DNA from: Glossina fuscipes
Lineage: Eukaryota > Arthropoda > Insecta > Diptera > Glossinidae
Length of the DNA stretch: 64,000 nt
Reading direction: 5' to 3'
Assembly: GCF_014805625.2 (NCBI RefSeq)
Contig: NW_023998426.1
Span: forward strand, 3,308,410-3,372,409
In this document: positions 10,684 through 23,845 of the stretch, piece after piece
Position numbering within the stretch: position 1 is the stretch's first letter
How the letters are laid out: every line of letters starts with the position of its first letter
Notes under the pieces: model-generated
The model's database searches: none
Seen by the model: the letters and a program-made list of their open reading frames with translations, nothing else
Told to the model about the DNA's origin: nothing
Program-made: the position numbers and the translations under genes

Positions 10684-13600
10684 CCATACGCCATTCTGTT
10701 TGCGCTATTCAATGAAACAAGTTCATCTCCGATATTTTAATGGATAGCACTTGTAATATAAAGTGCTTACGGTCATGTTGAGATATATATAATTAAAAAA
10801 TTTTTTTTTTTTTTTTTTTTTAAATGAAACAATGCAGAAAAACAAATATGACATAATAAAATACTTTGTAATAAATATTTTTTTTAAGTGCTTTCGCTTT
10901 AATAAACTTTAGAATATTACAGTTTGTAGCGAAAAAATATAATATTTTATGAAAAATAGTTACAAAGAAAAAAAAAAAAAAATTAATTTTTAAATAACTT
11001 CGCATATAATAAATAAAAGATTGTATATAGACTCGCGCAGCGTATATATGGATATCAATTATCTATAACAATGTAGCACACGTCAGTGCTTCAATTTTTA
11101 TAACAACCATAACTGAGTGTATGCATAAAGATATCACGATATAAACACATTTGTATATGCTTTTATGATTAATATTTACGTAACATTGTCCTTCACTATA
11201 ACGAAAATATCATAAAATTATTCTTTTATTATTATGCCGCACTGTAGGCCAAGGGTGTCTAACCTTACACAAGGTCCTTCCATCGTACATAAAAATGCAC
11301 TCATTACAATTACACTACATATACCACATATACATATATACCTCATTATACTACCCATATACAATTACTTCTTTCGAAGCTATACTATAAAGATTGGCTT
11401 ATTCTTCCTTTCGATTTCTCCTAGAGGGCACACACAATACTTCAATATCGACAGAAAATGACGCAAATTTCTCATCAATATCTTAATTTTCGTAGGTCGA
11501 CGTCAATTAATGGTCACATCATAAAGGTCCGAAGCAGCCAACAATTCAAAGTCTTATCAAAGACTCACGACGGCTTATAATCTTATGCAATAGCTATACG
11601 TGAGACGAAGAAAGACAAAGAACAAACAGGGGACAGTTTTCCGTCCTTAACGGCTGACTGTTATGAGATCACTGTGTTATATGTTTTGAACCAAAAAGAC
11701 AAAAGTCGAATACCAATGTGCGTGGGCTCTACAATAAATCGATGAAGTTGGTTGTTTTTACTCCATTTGAGAAAGTGAGTTATGTCTAGTTTGCGTTTAC
11801 AGCCCACAAAATTGTGACATATATTTTTCACTTTTTAGCCCTCGGTAAATGTGGCCTCTCCTACAGCCCTTGTAGGTTAAAAGCTAAAAACAATGTTCAA
11901 GGCCACAATTTGCCGGTGACACGTCGTCGGCGGATATGCGAACTTACACTTGAATACTGATGTGCGTGGATGCCATATTGATTCAAGGAAGATGACAATT
12001 TTTGAACTCCCTTGACAAGGCGGCGTTAGCTATGCATACTTAATTCCTACAATCGACGATATCGGGGCATATATTGTAATCGTTTGTAATCGGCTTTAGC
12101 GCTGCCATAGTAAACTAGAAGCATTAAAAAAACCATTTCTCACATGTAGTTTAAGCCAAGGTTCTATTTATTAGGTGTTTGCAAAAATTTTTGCCAACGA
12201 CTTCTATACGTAAAAATGACAAAAAAAGAAAAGAAAAGTGGAAATGCCAGTACACCCAACGTTTAAATTCGATGATTTTGACCTTTCTCCACCTAAAATA
12301 ACGGTTTTCCATTCAATATTATTGAGTTATGCATCGTGTGCCCATGCTAATCATGAAGCGCTCAAAATTCTAATTACAAACCAAAGACCTCTCTCATCCT
12401 CATGTTCGATTAGTTGCCTAAGATTGGACATCCGTGGTATGTGCGAGATGTTCGTTTATAAACCCACAATGCACATATCATTGTGCATAGGTATGTCATA
12501 TATGTCTATCATTGTACCTAGCATATGTATCGTACATCACTGCGTAAACGTAGACTAGTAAACACTCGCACAAACGAGTATTCGGAAAGGAAACATATGA
12601 TTTTTTCTCTGCTGTTAGTGTGTTATAACCAAACATTCTCTCAGCTATATATAATAATTATATGTGTATATCTATATCGCAAACATATATACAAACGGAA
12701 ATGTGTATAGAGATTTACTGGCGTAAAGCTCTGTCCGCAGGCTATATTTACTTGAATTTTTCAGTCTTTTCATTTTTCATTTGTTTATCTCGCTTTCGTT
12801 TTTTTTTTTTCTCTTTTTTTTTTTTAAATATATTTTCCCTTTGTCTAGCATTCAAGTTTCATGAAGGCGATTGCTAGTGGTATCGGCTTAAATGCTACCG
12901 CTACTGTGTTCCATATCATATTTTCATTAATTTTTTTTCTTTTTTTTGCATTTATATAAACATAAAAAATAGTTGGCAGCAAGAGAAGCAATTTATTTTA
13001 ATAATATAGACATACGGGTATGTGGACACATTGATACGGTTATGGCTACGGCCTAAAGGTCATAGTTTATCAAGGTTAGTGGCGGAAAAAACTAAAAAAA
13101 AAAAAAAAAAGCAACAACAAAATTGACAAAAAATTGTTTGGAAATCAACAGAAGATATCCAATTATGATATATAATGAGATTATGTTTAGTGTCCGTTAG
13201 TTATTTGATTGATCAATTATGCAATGCAGCAGTTGATGGTCATGAAAGCATTTACTACGTTGTTATTATGCTTTAGTTAATAAATTCTTTTTATAGCAGG
13301 TTTTCGAATGACTTGTGAATGAGTTTTGTTATCCTGCAAGAGCATTCGTAAACTATCCACGAGAAGAATATCAAAGTGATAGATGTAAAATATTTTTAAC
13401 AGATGGTACTTGCCGCAGAGTATCATTTATCACAACAATCTCAAGTGAGACATTAAACGGCCATCACAATGACGGCTACAGCTATAACTTCATAGCTCTA
13501 GTATTTAGCGTAAAAGATATAATAGTGTTAGTGCAAGATTTCCGTACAAGTAGCGAGGAGTCTTTACCCGAAAACTTATGTATGTAAATTGTTTTAAACA

Positions 13601-13859
13601 AAGCAAAACAAAGGAAAACACGATACAATATTATTAAAAAGAATATTGAAGAAAAAAATATTCAGATTCAAAAAGTGTTTTAGTTTTAGAATACAGGTCG
13701 CATTTATAAATGAAACACCATTTTACACTCAATGTATATAGGAACAGATCTATTAGGACTGTTTCATTCGATCTTCAAACAGCGAACTGACGTAAATTGC
13801 AACTACTTCAGATAGGACTTTCAATGCGATGAGCCTTACTGGAGTCAATTGAAAACTCT

Positions 13860-14560
13860 TTCAAGTTCTAAGATGTCGGCGGCCCTAACAGATTTCTATT
13901 ACTCTGCATCTACTGGAGATAAAACGGTGTTGATATGAGGAAACATAAAGAGCTTCGAGAGAAGATCAAGTTGGACTGTAGCTGATTGCTATAGCTATGT
14001 GATTTCTGCAGCCGTTCTTCAAAATGGTAACAATGACTTTACAGTTCCACGGGTGTGGAAAAACGCCAGATGCTAACGGCAACTTGAATATATCTGTCAG
14101 AGATCGAGCAATGTTTGAGCAGGCAGACAGATATGCCATCTGGATCAGGAGAATAGAAATACTTTGGGGGAACTAAGCCGTATCGAATTTCTAATTCGAA
14201 CAGAATTACATAAGAGAAAATGTTATACGTTCGAACAGGATAGTTGTCCCTAGACTGTGAGAAGATGTCTTTAGAATAAGTTTCCTATAACAATTTTGCA
14301 AACCTATTGGTTGCCCCTTATAGCGCCCATTGAATCGTCTCTGTTAAAATGCATATACAAAGTAGGCCAGTTAGGCTTTGTCTTAGCATCAACGAAGACA
14401 TGAAAAGTTTTCGGATTCCTTCTGAGGTTCATACTCATCTGTTGTAAGTTGGGAGTATCCTCAACACTTTGCATGGTCAGCCGACTTTCGTTCTTGCGTT
14501 AGCTGACTTTTGTAAGGATGCAAATGTAAATCCAAACGAAAACTATGCCATAATGTGCGT
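13860..14560 (-). pseudogene. Non-LTR retrotransposon (Jockey-like) fragment: endonuclease-RT linker and start of RT
   Basis: Read on the minus strand, several frames joined by indels give the usual Jockey-clade order. First comes a linker (VFVDAKTKPNWPTLYMHFNR, then RFAKLL..TYSKDIFSQ). Next is a stretch ending YGLVPPKYFYSPDPDGIS, CLLKHCS, then a GVFPHPWNCKVIVTILKN-like segment, which is RT block 1 (SPGPDGIP...GVFP..WK). Last is a degraded QHRFISSR (QHGFxxGRS). The catalytic palm with YADD is missing. There are many frameshifts and stops, so it is dead. Family and clade come from motif recognition only. Confidence 0.7.
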
Positions 14561-17224
14561 TAATACAGTCACAAAGGTTGTGCGCGCCGTTTAATGGACG
14601 GATTTGGATTTTATTCGACATTTTCAGTAACAGTCGGTTTAGTGTGCGTTTTAATGATGTGTGGCTTTAATAAATCTGATGCAGATCCGGTTTGTTCACA
14701 TTTCTTCACAGTTTCGCCTATAGTGCAGTCGAACGGGCAACTATGCCGAGCATAATCTGCTTGTCATACACGGAACGTACCTACTAAACGTTCAGCGTTT
14801 TCGTTGAGCGATCGGTATTGTAAAATGGGAAACATTACATTGAACATATGATGTCCTGGATGACGATCCCGTTTAACATGTGTTACTGCAGCAGGACTGC
14901 CAAGGCTGGATCACGAAATGGATTATCCTATAAATGCTTGATCAACACCAAAATCTGAATGGATGTAACAATGAAAGTTCTTGCCCGCCAGTTATGTATT
15001 GAAAGGGGACCAAGTCGGTCAAAGAATAACGCTGCTTATATATGTGGCGACGCACTCGGTTTTTGAGAAGAAAAAAAAATTGTTTTTTTGCTACGAAACT
15101 ACAGCAGCTATGAGGATAAGAATTTCTATCTCTTGTCTAATTATTTGATTACTTTGTACCATACATTCTGACGATTTCTTCTTATCATCGCATTTCCATC
15201 TTTCTGAGAGCTTTTTTCATCAAACTTAAAGTATGAACCTCCCACCACTGTCATCCTACGATTTATTTATAAAAGTTACATTTCTCTTGAATAAATAACC
15301 ATAAGTAGAAGAAAAATTATTTTAAAGAAACTCTTATAAGCGGTACAAGAGGAAATTGAAAAAATTTCCAATTCAGTTGTCTACGTTTACATACGAAAGG
15401 TACGAAAGGTAAGAAAATATATTGAAACTGAAATTTTGTGGTTTTAAGCGAATGCATTGCTATCGTTACTAATGTAGAGACAAACATACACACGTAGGTT
15501 AACGTTAAGATAACCTAACGTAGATAGAGACCCATATACAACCCTCACTTCGGCGCGTGCTGAGACGTCTTTGTGTATATCTGTATATGTTTTTAAGTAG
15601 GTTTTTAATGAATTTCGATTTTCATACTAAGTGGCACTTAAAACTTAAGAGGATATGACTTTTAAAACCATTCATCTTATTCGTTTTTTTTTTCACATCT
15701 TTACGTCTTTACCCATTCTCCTGCAAGCATCACAAAAATTTCTCCTTTTTATTGCTTCAATTATGTAATTTGATTATATTTGACCGCTATCAAGTACATT
15801 CATTAAACGAAGTCCTCGAATATTTGAATAATTTGACTAATTTGAATAATGTTCAGACAGGGTGCGCGTAGCACATTAGGATATTCATATACACGAGTGT
15901 AATTTCTGGTGAAATTTTTTTTTCTTTGAGAGCAATCAATACTGAAAGCTAAAGGAAAAGTGAGAAGACATCCTCGTACAAATCTCCATTGGGCCCCTTT
16001 TTCATACATAAAGTTTATCCTGAATTGGAAGCGTCAGTTGGCGCTGTTGTAAAGAATAAAAAATTATATCTAACATTGAGATGTTGCTAGGAATGAACAA
16101 ATTGTCTAACAAGTGCAACAGAGCTCGTTGACGAAGCGTTTTTGAACCGCCTTAGGGTCATTTCGTAATTCCTTAATGTATCTAATTGTCCGATATCTCG
16201 ACTTTTGCACGAAGGTCTTCGCTCTGAACCCTATGTTGAGCGCAAAGCTAATGTCGGTAGAAATACTGGATCCGCGGCTTATTCAAGAAATACGCCTCTT
16301 CAGCAAGCCCTGACATTTAAAATATGTTTTCTACCTTCTTTCTTTCTCTCCTTACTAGGTACCAACGACTTATGGTGCGCGACGGAAAACCCTTTGTGTG
16401 CATTTTGAGATAACAGCACATTATATCACTGGTCTTTTTTCAAATAAGAGACCATGCAGCCACCAGTTACAAACTGAATGCTGAAAGGTCGGCGACAATC
16501 TTAGCCGAGACGTTCGCAAATTCCCGGAATAGAGTTGGGTAAAAAAAATAAACTTTAACGCCTATAAAGCACACTACCTTTATGCGCCCTTTGCCGCGCA
16601 GGAGCCATGATAAGCACCTGCTTTCCCAAACTAGAATGTAGAAGAATCGGCAGCTCGTACCGAACATGTATTCAAGGTGTCGAAGAAAGCAATTGAAGGT
16701 CGGTTTAACATCGTCTACCCTCAGCCAATTTTAACAAATTAAATAATAACTTTAAGGTGAACATATCTTCCTGTACACAAAATGTATTAAGCACACGAGT
16801 CTCTTTAGACGTTCTTGACATTTATTTGAGATTGATTATTCAAGCAAGGCAAGCTTTTGCTAATAGGTTTAAACTTTTATCTCTTAGCTCTTAGATAATA
16901 TTAGTTAAATATTACATATTGTATGTAGAAATTAGTTCTCTATGCTGAAATTAACCGAAACGCATTCATTTCTCTCGCCTTTTTCGGTGTATATACTGTT
17001 GACATTGATGTTTGTCTGATATAAATTTTGTTTGTTTACAAGCTGTCATAGATTATGTATTCAAGTTTGAAGGGATGGATGTCAACAAACAGCCTTGATG
17101 GCGCACCATGTTATTCAGTTTTAGAGTAGAAAAAAAAAAAAGCAACTAAAGCTACTACAAGAATTAGGTTAGCTTGGGATGATGTAATTTAACAAACAGT
17201 TAAAAAATTGTTTACGTGATTTCG
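14561..17224. other. No gene recognised
   Basis: 14560-15060 is less AT-rich and may hold further unrecognised transposon debris. 16020-16690 is similar. At 15497-15523 there is a TAGGTTA/TAACCTA imperfect hairpin. No coding assignment can be made. Confidence 0.5.
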
Positions 17225-17890
17225 CGCAAAACGCTACAGGCGATGAATGTTTTGGAATACCGCGAAAGGCGTTGAATGGAAAAATTCGAAGTTTACCAAA
17301 CGAAAATCCGGCACAAACTCAAAAACTTGCCGTACAGTTAGGAAAACGTCAAAGAGCAAATCCAGTTCCATTTCATATGGAAGAAAAGATACAGGACGAA
17401 GGAAAATGGGTTTCTCATGAGCTGGTAGAAGAGAAAAAAAATCGTAGACGTGCTTAGGTTTGTTCGGCGACTGCAAAAGCGAGGATTTTCTCCATCAAAT
17501 TATTACGAGCGATAAAAAATGCATCCTGCACAATAGCCATAAACGAGGATTACGAGCATTACTTGATCTGGAACAATCGTTTCAATCGAATATTCATGCC
17601 CAGAAAGTATCACGGTGGTGGGAAAGGAATCATCAACTACGAAGGTCCACAGCTTGGTGAAACTGTTATTACTCCCTCAACGATATCTAGTCCAATTAGG
17701 CAAATAAGCTGATGCGCTTGAGGAAAAAGGAACTTTTACAGCTAAAAGAAGTCGAACAGGGATTTTTCTTGGCGACAACATCCGCCCGTAAGGAAAGGCA
17801 GCCACCAAGGAAGTGATCTTCAACTTGAGCTGGTGTCTTCTCCCAAATGTCGTTCATTCTCTATTCTCTACTCTATGGTTCCTTCTGATT
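17225..17890 (+). pseudogene. Degenerate mariner transposase
   Basis: Three plus-strand frames in order match a mariner (Tc1/mariner superfamily, DD34D) transposase. The helix-turn-helix part is in 17272-17457 (NPAQTQKLAVQLG, then EGKWVSHELVEEKKNRRR). After a frameshift, 17460-17660 has DFLHQIITSDKKC, matching the first catalytic Asp block (FLHRIVTGDEKW), then NIHAQKVSRWWERNHQ, matching NIHGKKVLLCIWWD. Further on GDNIRP (about 17772) matches the second catalytic block HDNARP. The third block (SPDLAPSDYH) is only faintly recognisable near 17850-17890. At least three frameshifts and several stops mean it is inactive. I could not define its terminal inverted repeats. Confidence 0.85.
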
Positions 17891-18860
17891 AACTCTTATC
17901 AAGGTCAATGTAGTCATATTTAGCAGATAAGCGGTTCATAAATGTTGAAGATGCGCAAAAATCAAGGCGTTCACAAGTACATTGGAATGTAAGATCTCGG
18001 TTGGTGAACTGACTTAGGACCTTTCACATAAGATCCACTTGGCAAAACGCCGATCGTCTTGTGTTGCAAAAATTTTCATTATCATAATTTTGCGTCGCGC
18101 TCTCTACTACTATTGCTTGCTGCAAAACTTCACTCCCAAAGATAGGCAAGACATTTTTGAATCCTTTCAATCCTTTTGTCCAATGAAGCGTGATTTACAT
18201 TTTCTATTCGTAAATAATCTGCAAAATTCAAGAGTTCTCATCCTCCTATTTTAAGATTCTAAATATCCGATTCAATGTAGTTACCATTCTCAACTATTTG
18301 AAGGTGTTTGCTCAGCACACTCCATAAAATTGTCTTTTCAAGATAGGCAAACAATTTTTCTAGTCGCAAATTAAACGAAAAAATTTGCGTGCAGACGCCA
18401 AACTGCCTTTTTCAGCACACTTTTCCGTTACAATGGTGCAACATTGCATACACATTGGCACGATTTCACTTCACAGTGCATTTGTATTGTGATGGAAAAA
18501 TAACATTGCAAGAGCAAAGAGTTGTCAATGTCAAAACAATGCAGCTGATTACGCGTACATTTGTTATTAACATTTGTGTAAAATACTTTTCAGATAATTA
18601 AGCAAAGTTCTTACATGTTCGCGACAATCATTTTGAATTTCTAATAAAAACTGTTTTTTCCGACTGTTTTGTTAATTCATTTCTCTCTTGTTTCCGGCAC
18701 ATAAAATTACGTTTCTTATCTTTCACATCGCAAGGAAATTAAAACTAAATTTTAGTTTCTCTTTCTCTACTTGTTTAAGAAATAAAGACGGCTTAATACC
18801 ATACAATCCAACTAAGCACCTGTGTGCTAATGGCATCTAATATTAGTTAAATCATTGCTA

Positions 18861-18892
18861 TAATGATAATGATAATGATAATAATGATGATG
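18861..18892 (+). repeat. (AATGAT)n-type microsatellite
   Basis: Repeats of GATAAT/GATGAT over about 30 bases. Confidence 0.9.
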
Positions 18893-20477
18893 ACATTCTG
18901 ATGTTGCCGCTAAACAAAATCGTATACTAGAAAATGTTTTAAGCGCCATTGTCACATTTCTATTAAAAAATTTCCATTATTCTAAGATTTTAAGTCTTTC
19001 CTATTCCTAAGTGCTATGTGCGTTGATGTTGTTGTCATTAATGAATATTTATGAAAGATATTTTTTGTTTTTGTTTTATTTATTTTTATTTTTCCTTTTT
19101 TTAATATTTCTATCTCTTCCTTATGGGGAAATTTGTTTTAGTTAAGACCAGCGCAACAACAATGTAGTTGACGTTATAAGCATCAATGGTTGTGGTATCG
19201 TTACGTTGGCCATTAAAGAAACAAATGTTAGTAAATCTATTAAAGAGTATATCAAGTAAAAGTTAGAGATTGAAAGGGAAGAAAAATGTGCACCTTACGG
19301 TCTTATATATACTTGCATGTCTTACTTACATATACTTACAGTCTCTACGTCTATATGCTATTTACATAAATGTATGTATATTTGTGTTAAAATGTTTTTA
19401 TAAATTAAATTTCAATCAACCAAGGAAAGTTTCTTCATAGTACGTAATGAATATGCGGGGTTTAAATGAACGTAAATTTTTGAAATTTGATTTATCGTTT
19501 CTTATATTGGATTTAGAAAAAACGTTAGCATAAAATTAGTTAACATCAATATCGTTTTTGTAAAGAAGGGCTTGGAGAAGCCAGAAGAAAAAATAACCCA
19601 ACAAAATGCGCCATAAGAACTTCATTTCTGTAACACTGGCTCATATAGTTTCTAATGATCTCAACTTTTAATTTTAATCGAAAGGAAGCAAATTTTTTTT
19701 TGATCGAACCCTTCAGAGGATTAAAGAAAACAAAAGTTTTGAATTTTCGAATCCCTAGCATATGATATTGATAAGCTTTGCGTCATCTAAGCTAGGACTG
19801 TCTTCTATTCCGGCATATAAAAAGCAGACTCGGTCATCAATAGACATTTAATGCTTGTAAAACGTAGGTTTGGAAAAAGTGCTACTTAAGTACATTTTTA
19901 AAGGGGGAATGGGAGGAGTTTAAAAAGACGATGAAAATTTTCTATTATATATTTCAACTTTTGACCTCTGGTATTAAGAATGTAAACATGAAGCAGGAAT
20001 TTGTTTGTAGATGGACTTAATATCACATATGGAGTACAAACAAGTGTGATGTTGTGCGTATGCTTTTTGCAGTTTGAACATCTGGCAATAATAAACAATC
20101 GTAATACCAATGCAAAAACACTTTTGTCGCAACGAAAATGCCGCTTGTTGGGGAAAATCTAAAGCATTCGCCGACAGCATTTTTCCTTTGCCCAAACTAT
20201 AACAATTGGAAATGAAAAACGGATCTATATTAGGAATTCTAGATGTAAAAATGAATGGGTAGATTCAGTCGTACCATCCCCATGACCTGCGAGGCTGAAT
20301 CGTTCCGAAATTTTGGTAAAACAGTTAATAGCACGCACCTAGCAGACGACATTATTCGATTTGATATTAAAACAAGCAACAGATGAAGTCGCTGAGCAGA
20401 CGAGCACACAAGAGTCGTGACTATCAAGTCAATGTTCACGGATTCAAATATCTATGCGGTAGAGCATACTTCCTCAT

Positions 20478-20530
20478 AAGTATAGTGAGTGGTGATTTGG
20501 TAAAGGCATAACAGTCACTGGTTGGGTGCC
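20478..20530 (+). repeat. Possible tRNA-like repeat relic (family B)
   Basis: TATAGTGAGTGGTGATTTGG then TAAAGGCATAACAGTCACTG matches the 5952 copy in over half of its positions, in the same order. Confidence 0.3.
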
Positions 20531-22220
20531 ATCGCCGCCATGTTAAACTTAGAGGAGACATCCTCTGATTACTCGGTTATGCAAAAAAAAACGGTTTCGT
20601 TTGTTGGCATAACATGCATCTATCCATCAGCAAGGTTAATGCGCGAGAGCGATCAACAGGAAAGTGCGCTGTTATTTTCTCACGAAAATGTCCGAAGGGG
20701 ACTCGATGAGGATTTCGCCTCAAAAGAGTAATATGTATAGTCAGCGATGAACAATACTACACATCAAATATTTTTTACGCTTTTCGTAAAATAAGCGTAC
20801 ATTTTATTTTATAATAATTCCGGTTCTATACATATATCCGGTACCTTGTACACAAACGTAGTGCGGATCTTTAATATACTAACGAAATGCGAAGAACGCA
20901 ACTTTTAGGTCAAAATTTTCCATGCAAACAAAGCCTAAATGCGAAAGGCTTTCCTTTTTGTCTTTTATTCGAAAGTTAATAATACTCAGTTGTGAGTTAT
21001 GAGGAATAATGGCAGCCTTACGACCCCAATTATGTAGGTCAAGCCAACTATTAACAACGACAGCAAAGTTAAATATTGATAGTATCATCGTTTGGGTGGA
21101 TTGGCAATGTGTAACATATGTTATGAGTTATTTCAATCAAACGAAGCTATCACTAAGAAACGCTTCGCACTCGGCTATGAGATATTGCTCCTAGTGGTTA
21201 ACACTACTTTTATACGATGGCCTATTATTCCTTTGAATATCGCTTATATTCTTATGATGGTAGGAGGGTACAATGGTGAGCGTAGAAGTATTTAGCGTAA
21301 GCTTGCATGGAGTCGCCATTAGTACAGATCTTGGTGATAGTAGCAAATAATCGAATGAGACTTTGGAGGACTGCAGTGGAGAAGGGTTTCGTGTGAACAA
21401 TGGTTGATCACGAGTTATTCGGTCCTAAGTTTAAGTCGAAAGCTGAAAATGTTCAAGTCATGCATTAAAAATGTATATTTATATACATATATAAAATGAT
21501 GTATAAAACACTCGAACATAATTGAACGAAAGGGATTACGTAGATAAGCGAAGAAAGAACAGTTATACTCACCGCACTGAGTTCATTTTCTAAAGAAAAA
21601 AGATTGTAGCTAGTGGCAGAGAGAATTTAAAAAAAAAATAACTCATGCGATTTTTTTGTAATGATAATGCAATGCGATGCGATTTTAATTTCACTTCAAA
21701 ATCAGTGCAAAGTTACCTAAGCTCTTAACATTTTATACGAAAGCAAAGATCGTTTGGAAGTACGGCAGCTGACGCATAATTCATATTATTGGCGGTAAAA
21801 GCATGTAATTTGTAAAACGGAGCATTTTGTTAAGAAGAGCATTGCATTTCAAATTTGTGAAGCAATCCACTTAAAGGATGTATAGTCAAATTTACAAAAT
21901 GATTGAAATGAAGAAGCATTTACTTTCAACTTGTCGCGTTAGAAAACTACTGTTCTGTCCTATCCTTCTTTATATGTGATTTTTTTTTTATTTTTTGCTA
22001 AACTTTCTTTAGTCAAAGTGATTTTTTTTTTGTTACGTTTGTAGTTTAGATAAGAGAAAGTTATTAAGTTAGATGAAGAATGAATGAATTTATATTAAAA
22101 ATTTGTTTGTTTTTTAATTAATCCGGGATTTTTTTTTTTTTTTTTTACTTGTAAAGTTCTGGCTTTAGCTTGTCATAAAGAGAAATTGAATAAAGAGAAA
22201 TTTTATAAGAGACAAAAAAG

Positions 22221-22455
22221 GTAAGTGAAACAAAAGTTTCCTTACGCGCCTGTCTGCAACGTTATCAAATGTTTATAAACATTTGATTCGGGCGCGTTGT
22301 TCATCGAGAAAGAGAAATAATTTCAGTTTGAATTTTCTAAACGAAACAATCAGATGTAAATCTGATAATGAAGCGGTCAACCTAATGAAACGAAATATTA
22401 AAGTGTTTAATATTTATCAAACGAATAATATTAAATTAAATAAATATTAATATTA
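22221..22455. repeat. Cluster of five consecutive hairpin-forming inverted repeats
   Basis: In order: GTAAGTGAAAC/GTTTCCTTAC (22221-22245, one bulge); a perfect 24-bp palindrome (22264-22287) nested in ACGCGCC/GGCGCGT arms (22244-22250 and 22291-22297); ATCAGAT/ATCTGAT (22349-22366); AAATATTAAA/TTTAATATTT with a 3-base loop (22393-22415); and TAATATTAA/TTAATATTA (22426-22455). The arms were checked base by base. No ORF lies here. The function is unknown. Confidence 0.6.
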
Positions 22456-23535
22456 GGTAAACTGAAAACAAGAAGAAAGCGCTCTCACCTCCCAAATAAA
22501 CAAAGGCGTTTATATGTGAGCACTAAAAGTTTGTATACGAAGGAACAAGTTTTAATTGTAATTCTGTGGGCAGTTCGTACCGTGACCTAAAAGATCTTAT
22601 TGTACTCAAATATTTTTTATTAATACATGCATTAAAGTTACGAAAGTGATAACTCGTGTTTTTTTAAGCTCCACGCGTGTTTTCATTGCAACTGCCGACG
22701 ATTTGTACTTAAAACAATTGGCGTCAATTGCTTTCTAAGACAGCTCGCGAGCACTGAAAAGATATTCTCAGAGTAATTCGAAATTCTGAGATTGATCAAT
22801 ATTTACTTAATTCTCAGGGCATAGGCCTCGTAGACTTTATTATATGAGCAAGCTGATTGATTGACAAGTCCTGCAATAAATGTTTGTGGAAAAAAAAGTT
22901 TAATATAAATAAATAAATAAACCAGTTTTAAATAATCTTTCGATACATTCGCAAAATTGTAATAAATAAACTAGAAAGAATTTTAAATTATTTAAAAAAG
23001 AAAAAAAAAAAAAAAAAAACAATTTGTTTACATTAATGAATATTAATTTATTATAACGCTGAAGCTATTAATTTGTAAAGAAGAAAAAATTTCCTTTGCT
23101 TGTGTTTATTAAATGCCGTGCAGTCGTAAATATTTAAATATTCTGATCTGATACTATTTGCAATAATTATTGTTATATACATTTTCGGCAAATAGATATA
23201 AGCAAATACCTGTCTTCGTGTGTTGATGCCAAAAAAGTATCAGGAATAATTTATTAAAAATTGAATCATGAAATCATGAAGAAATTTAATAAAATATTTT
23301 TTAATTTTCGAGAACAACAAAACTCTAATCTAATGTCCATTTCCTGGTCCGTTTTGTGATTAATTTGCTTATGACAAGTTATGACTTTCTATATAAACTG
23401 TATATACTATCTATACTAAGTTATACTAAGCATAATAAGTAAAAACTCTATAATGGATTAGGACCCACTATTTATTTCCGTACACAATCCTATATTTATT
23501 TATATAATGACATATCAACAGAAGACAATGCAAGA

Positions 23536-23845
23536 CATGACAAGTGGTCGAAAAAGTGCTTCGTTCTGAGCCATTTTCAATAGCGTTCGCACTTGAAGCG
23601 ACGCATGTCGGTTTATCAAATTTCGTCAAAATTTCTTAGCAATTACGGCCTGTAGGTTGAGCACAAAAAGACGACCAGAGAGATAAACGAACAGGAAGTG
23701 ATTCTGAATCGATTAGAAAATGATTAGAAAGTGCTTCTGAATCGACCGTTATAGTAAAAGGTCGTTCTATGTCAAGTCCTCCTGGATATGGCAGAAATTT
23801 AATATGCCCGCGCACTGCTAGTGCTGTAATGTATAAAAATACCAA
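23536..23845 (+). repeat. Family 1 repeat, 3' half with a local duplication
   Basis: It has TTTTCAATAGCGTTCGCAC, AAATTTCGTCAAAATTTCTT, GGCCTGTAGGTTGAGCACAA, then two tandem copies of the GATTCTGAATCGAT / CTTCTGAATCGACC hairpin module, TCTATGTCAAGTCCTCCTGG and an AATATGCCC end. The hairpin module is duplicated in this copy only. Confidence 0.65.

Larger units (their letters stand above)
9413..13859. other. No gene recognised
   Basis: AT-rich with homopolymer runs (10800-10820, 12800-12826, 13095-13110). The 90-aa frame at 13315-13587 (+) and the 106-aa frame at 12238-12558 (+) have no family signature and no splice or UTR support. Confidence 0.5.
17891..22220. other. No gene recognised
   Basis: It contains the (AATGAT)n run, one weak tRNA-like relic, and a repeat-like region (20040-20410) with partial similarity to 46220-46560. 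No open frame resembles a known protein. Confidence 0.5.

Noticed and set aside
12238..12558. 106-aa plus frame
   Set aside because: Average composition but no motif, no splice or UTR signal, and neighbouring frames of similar length; treated as chance.
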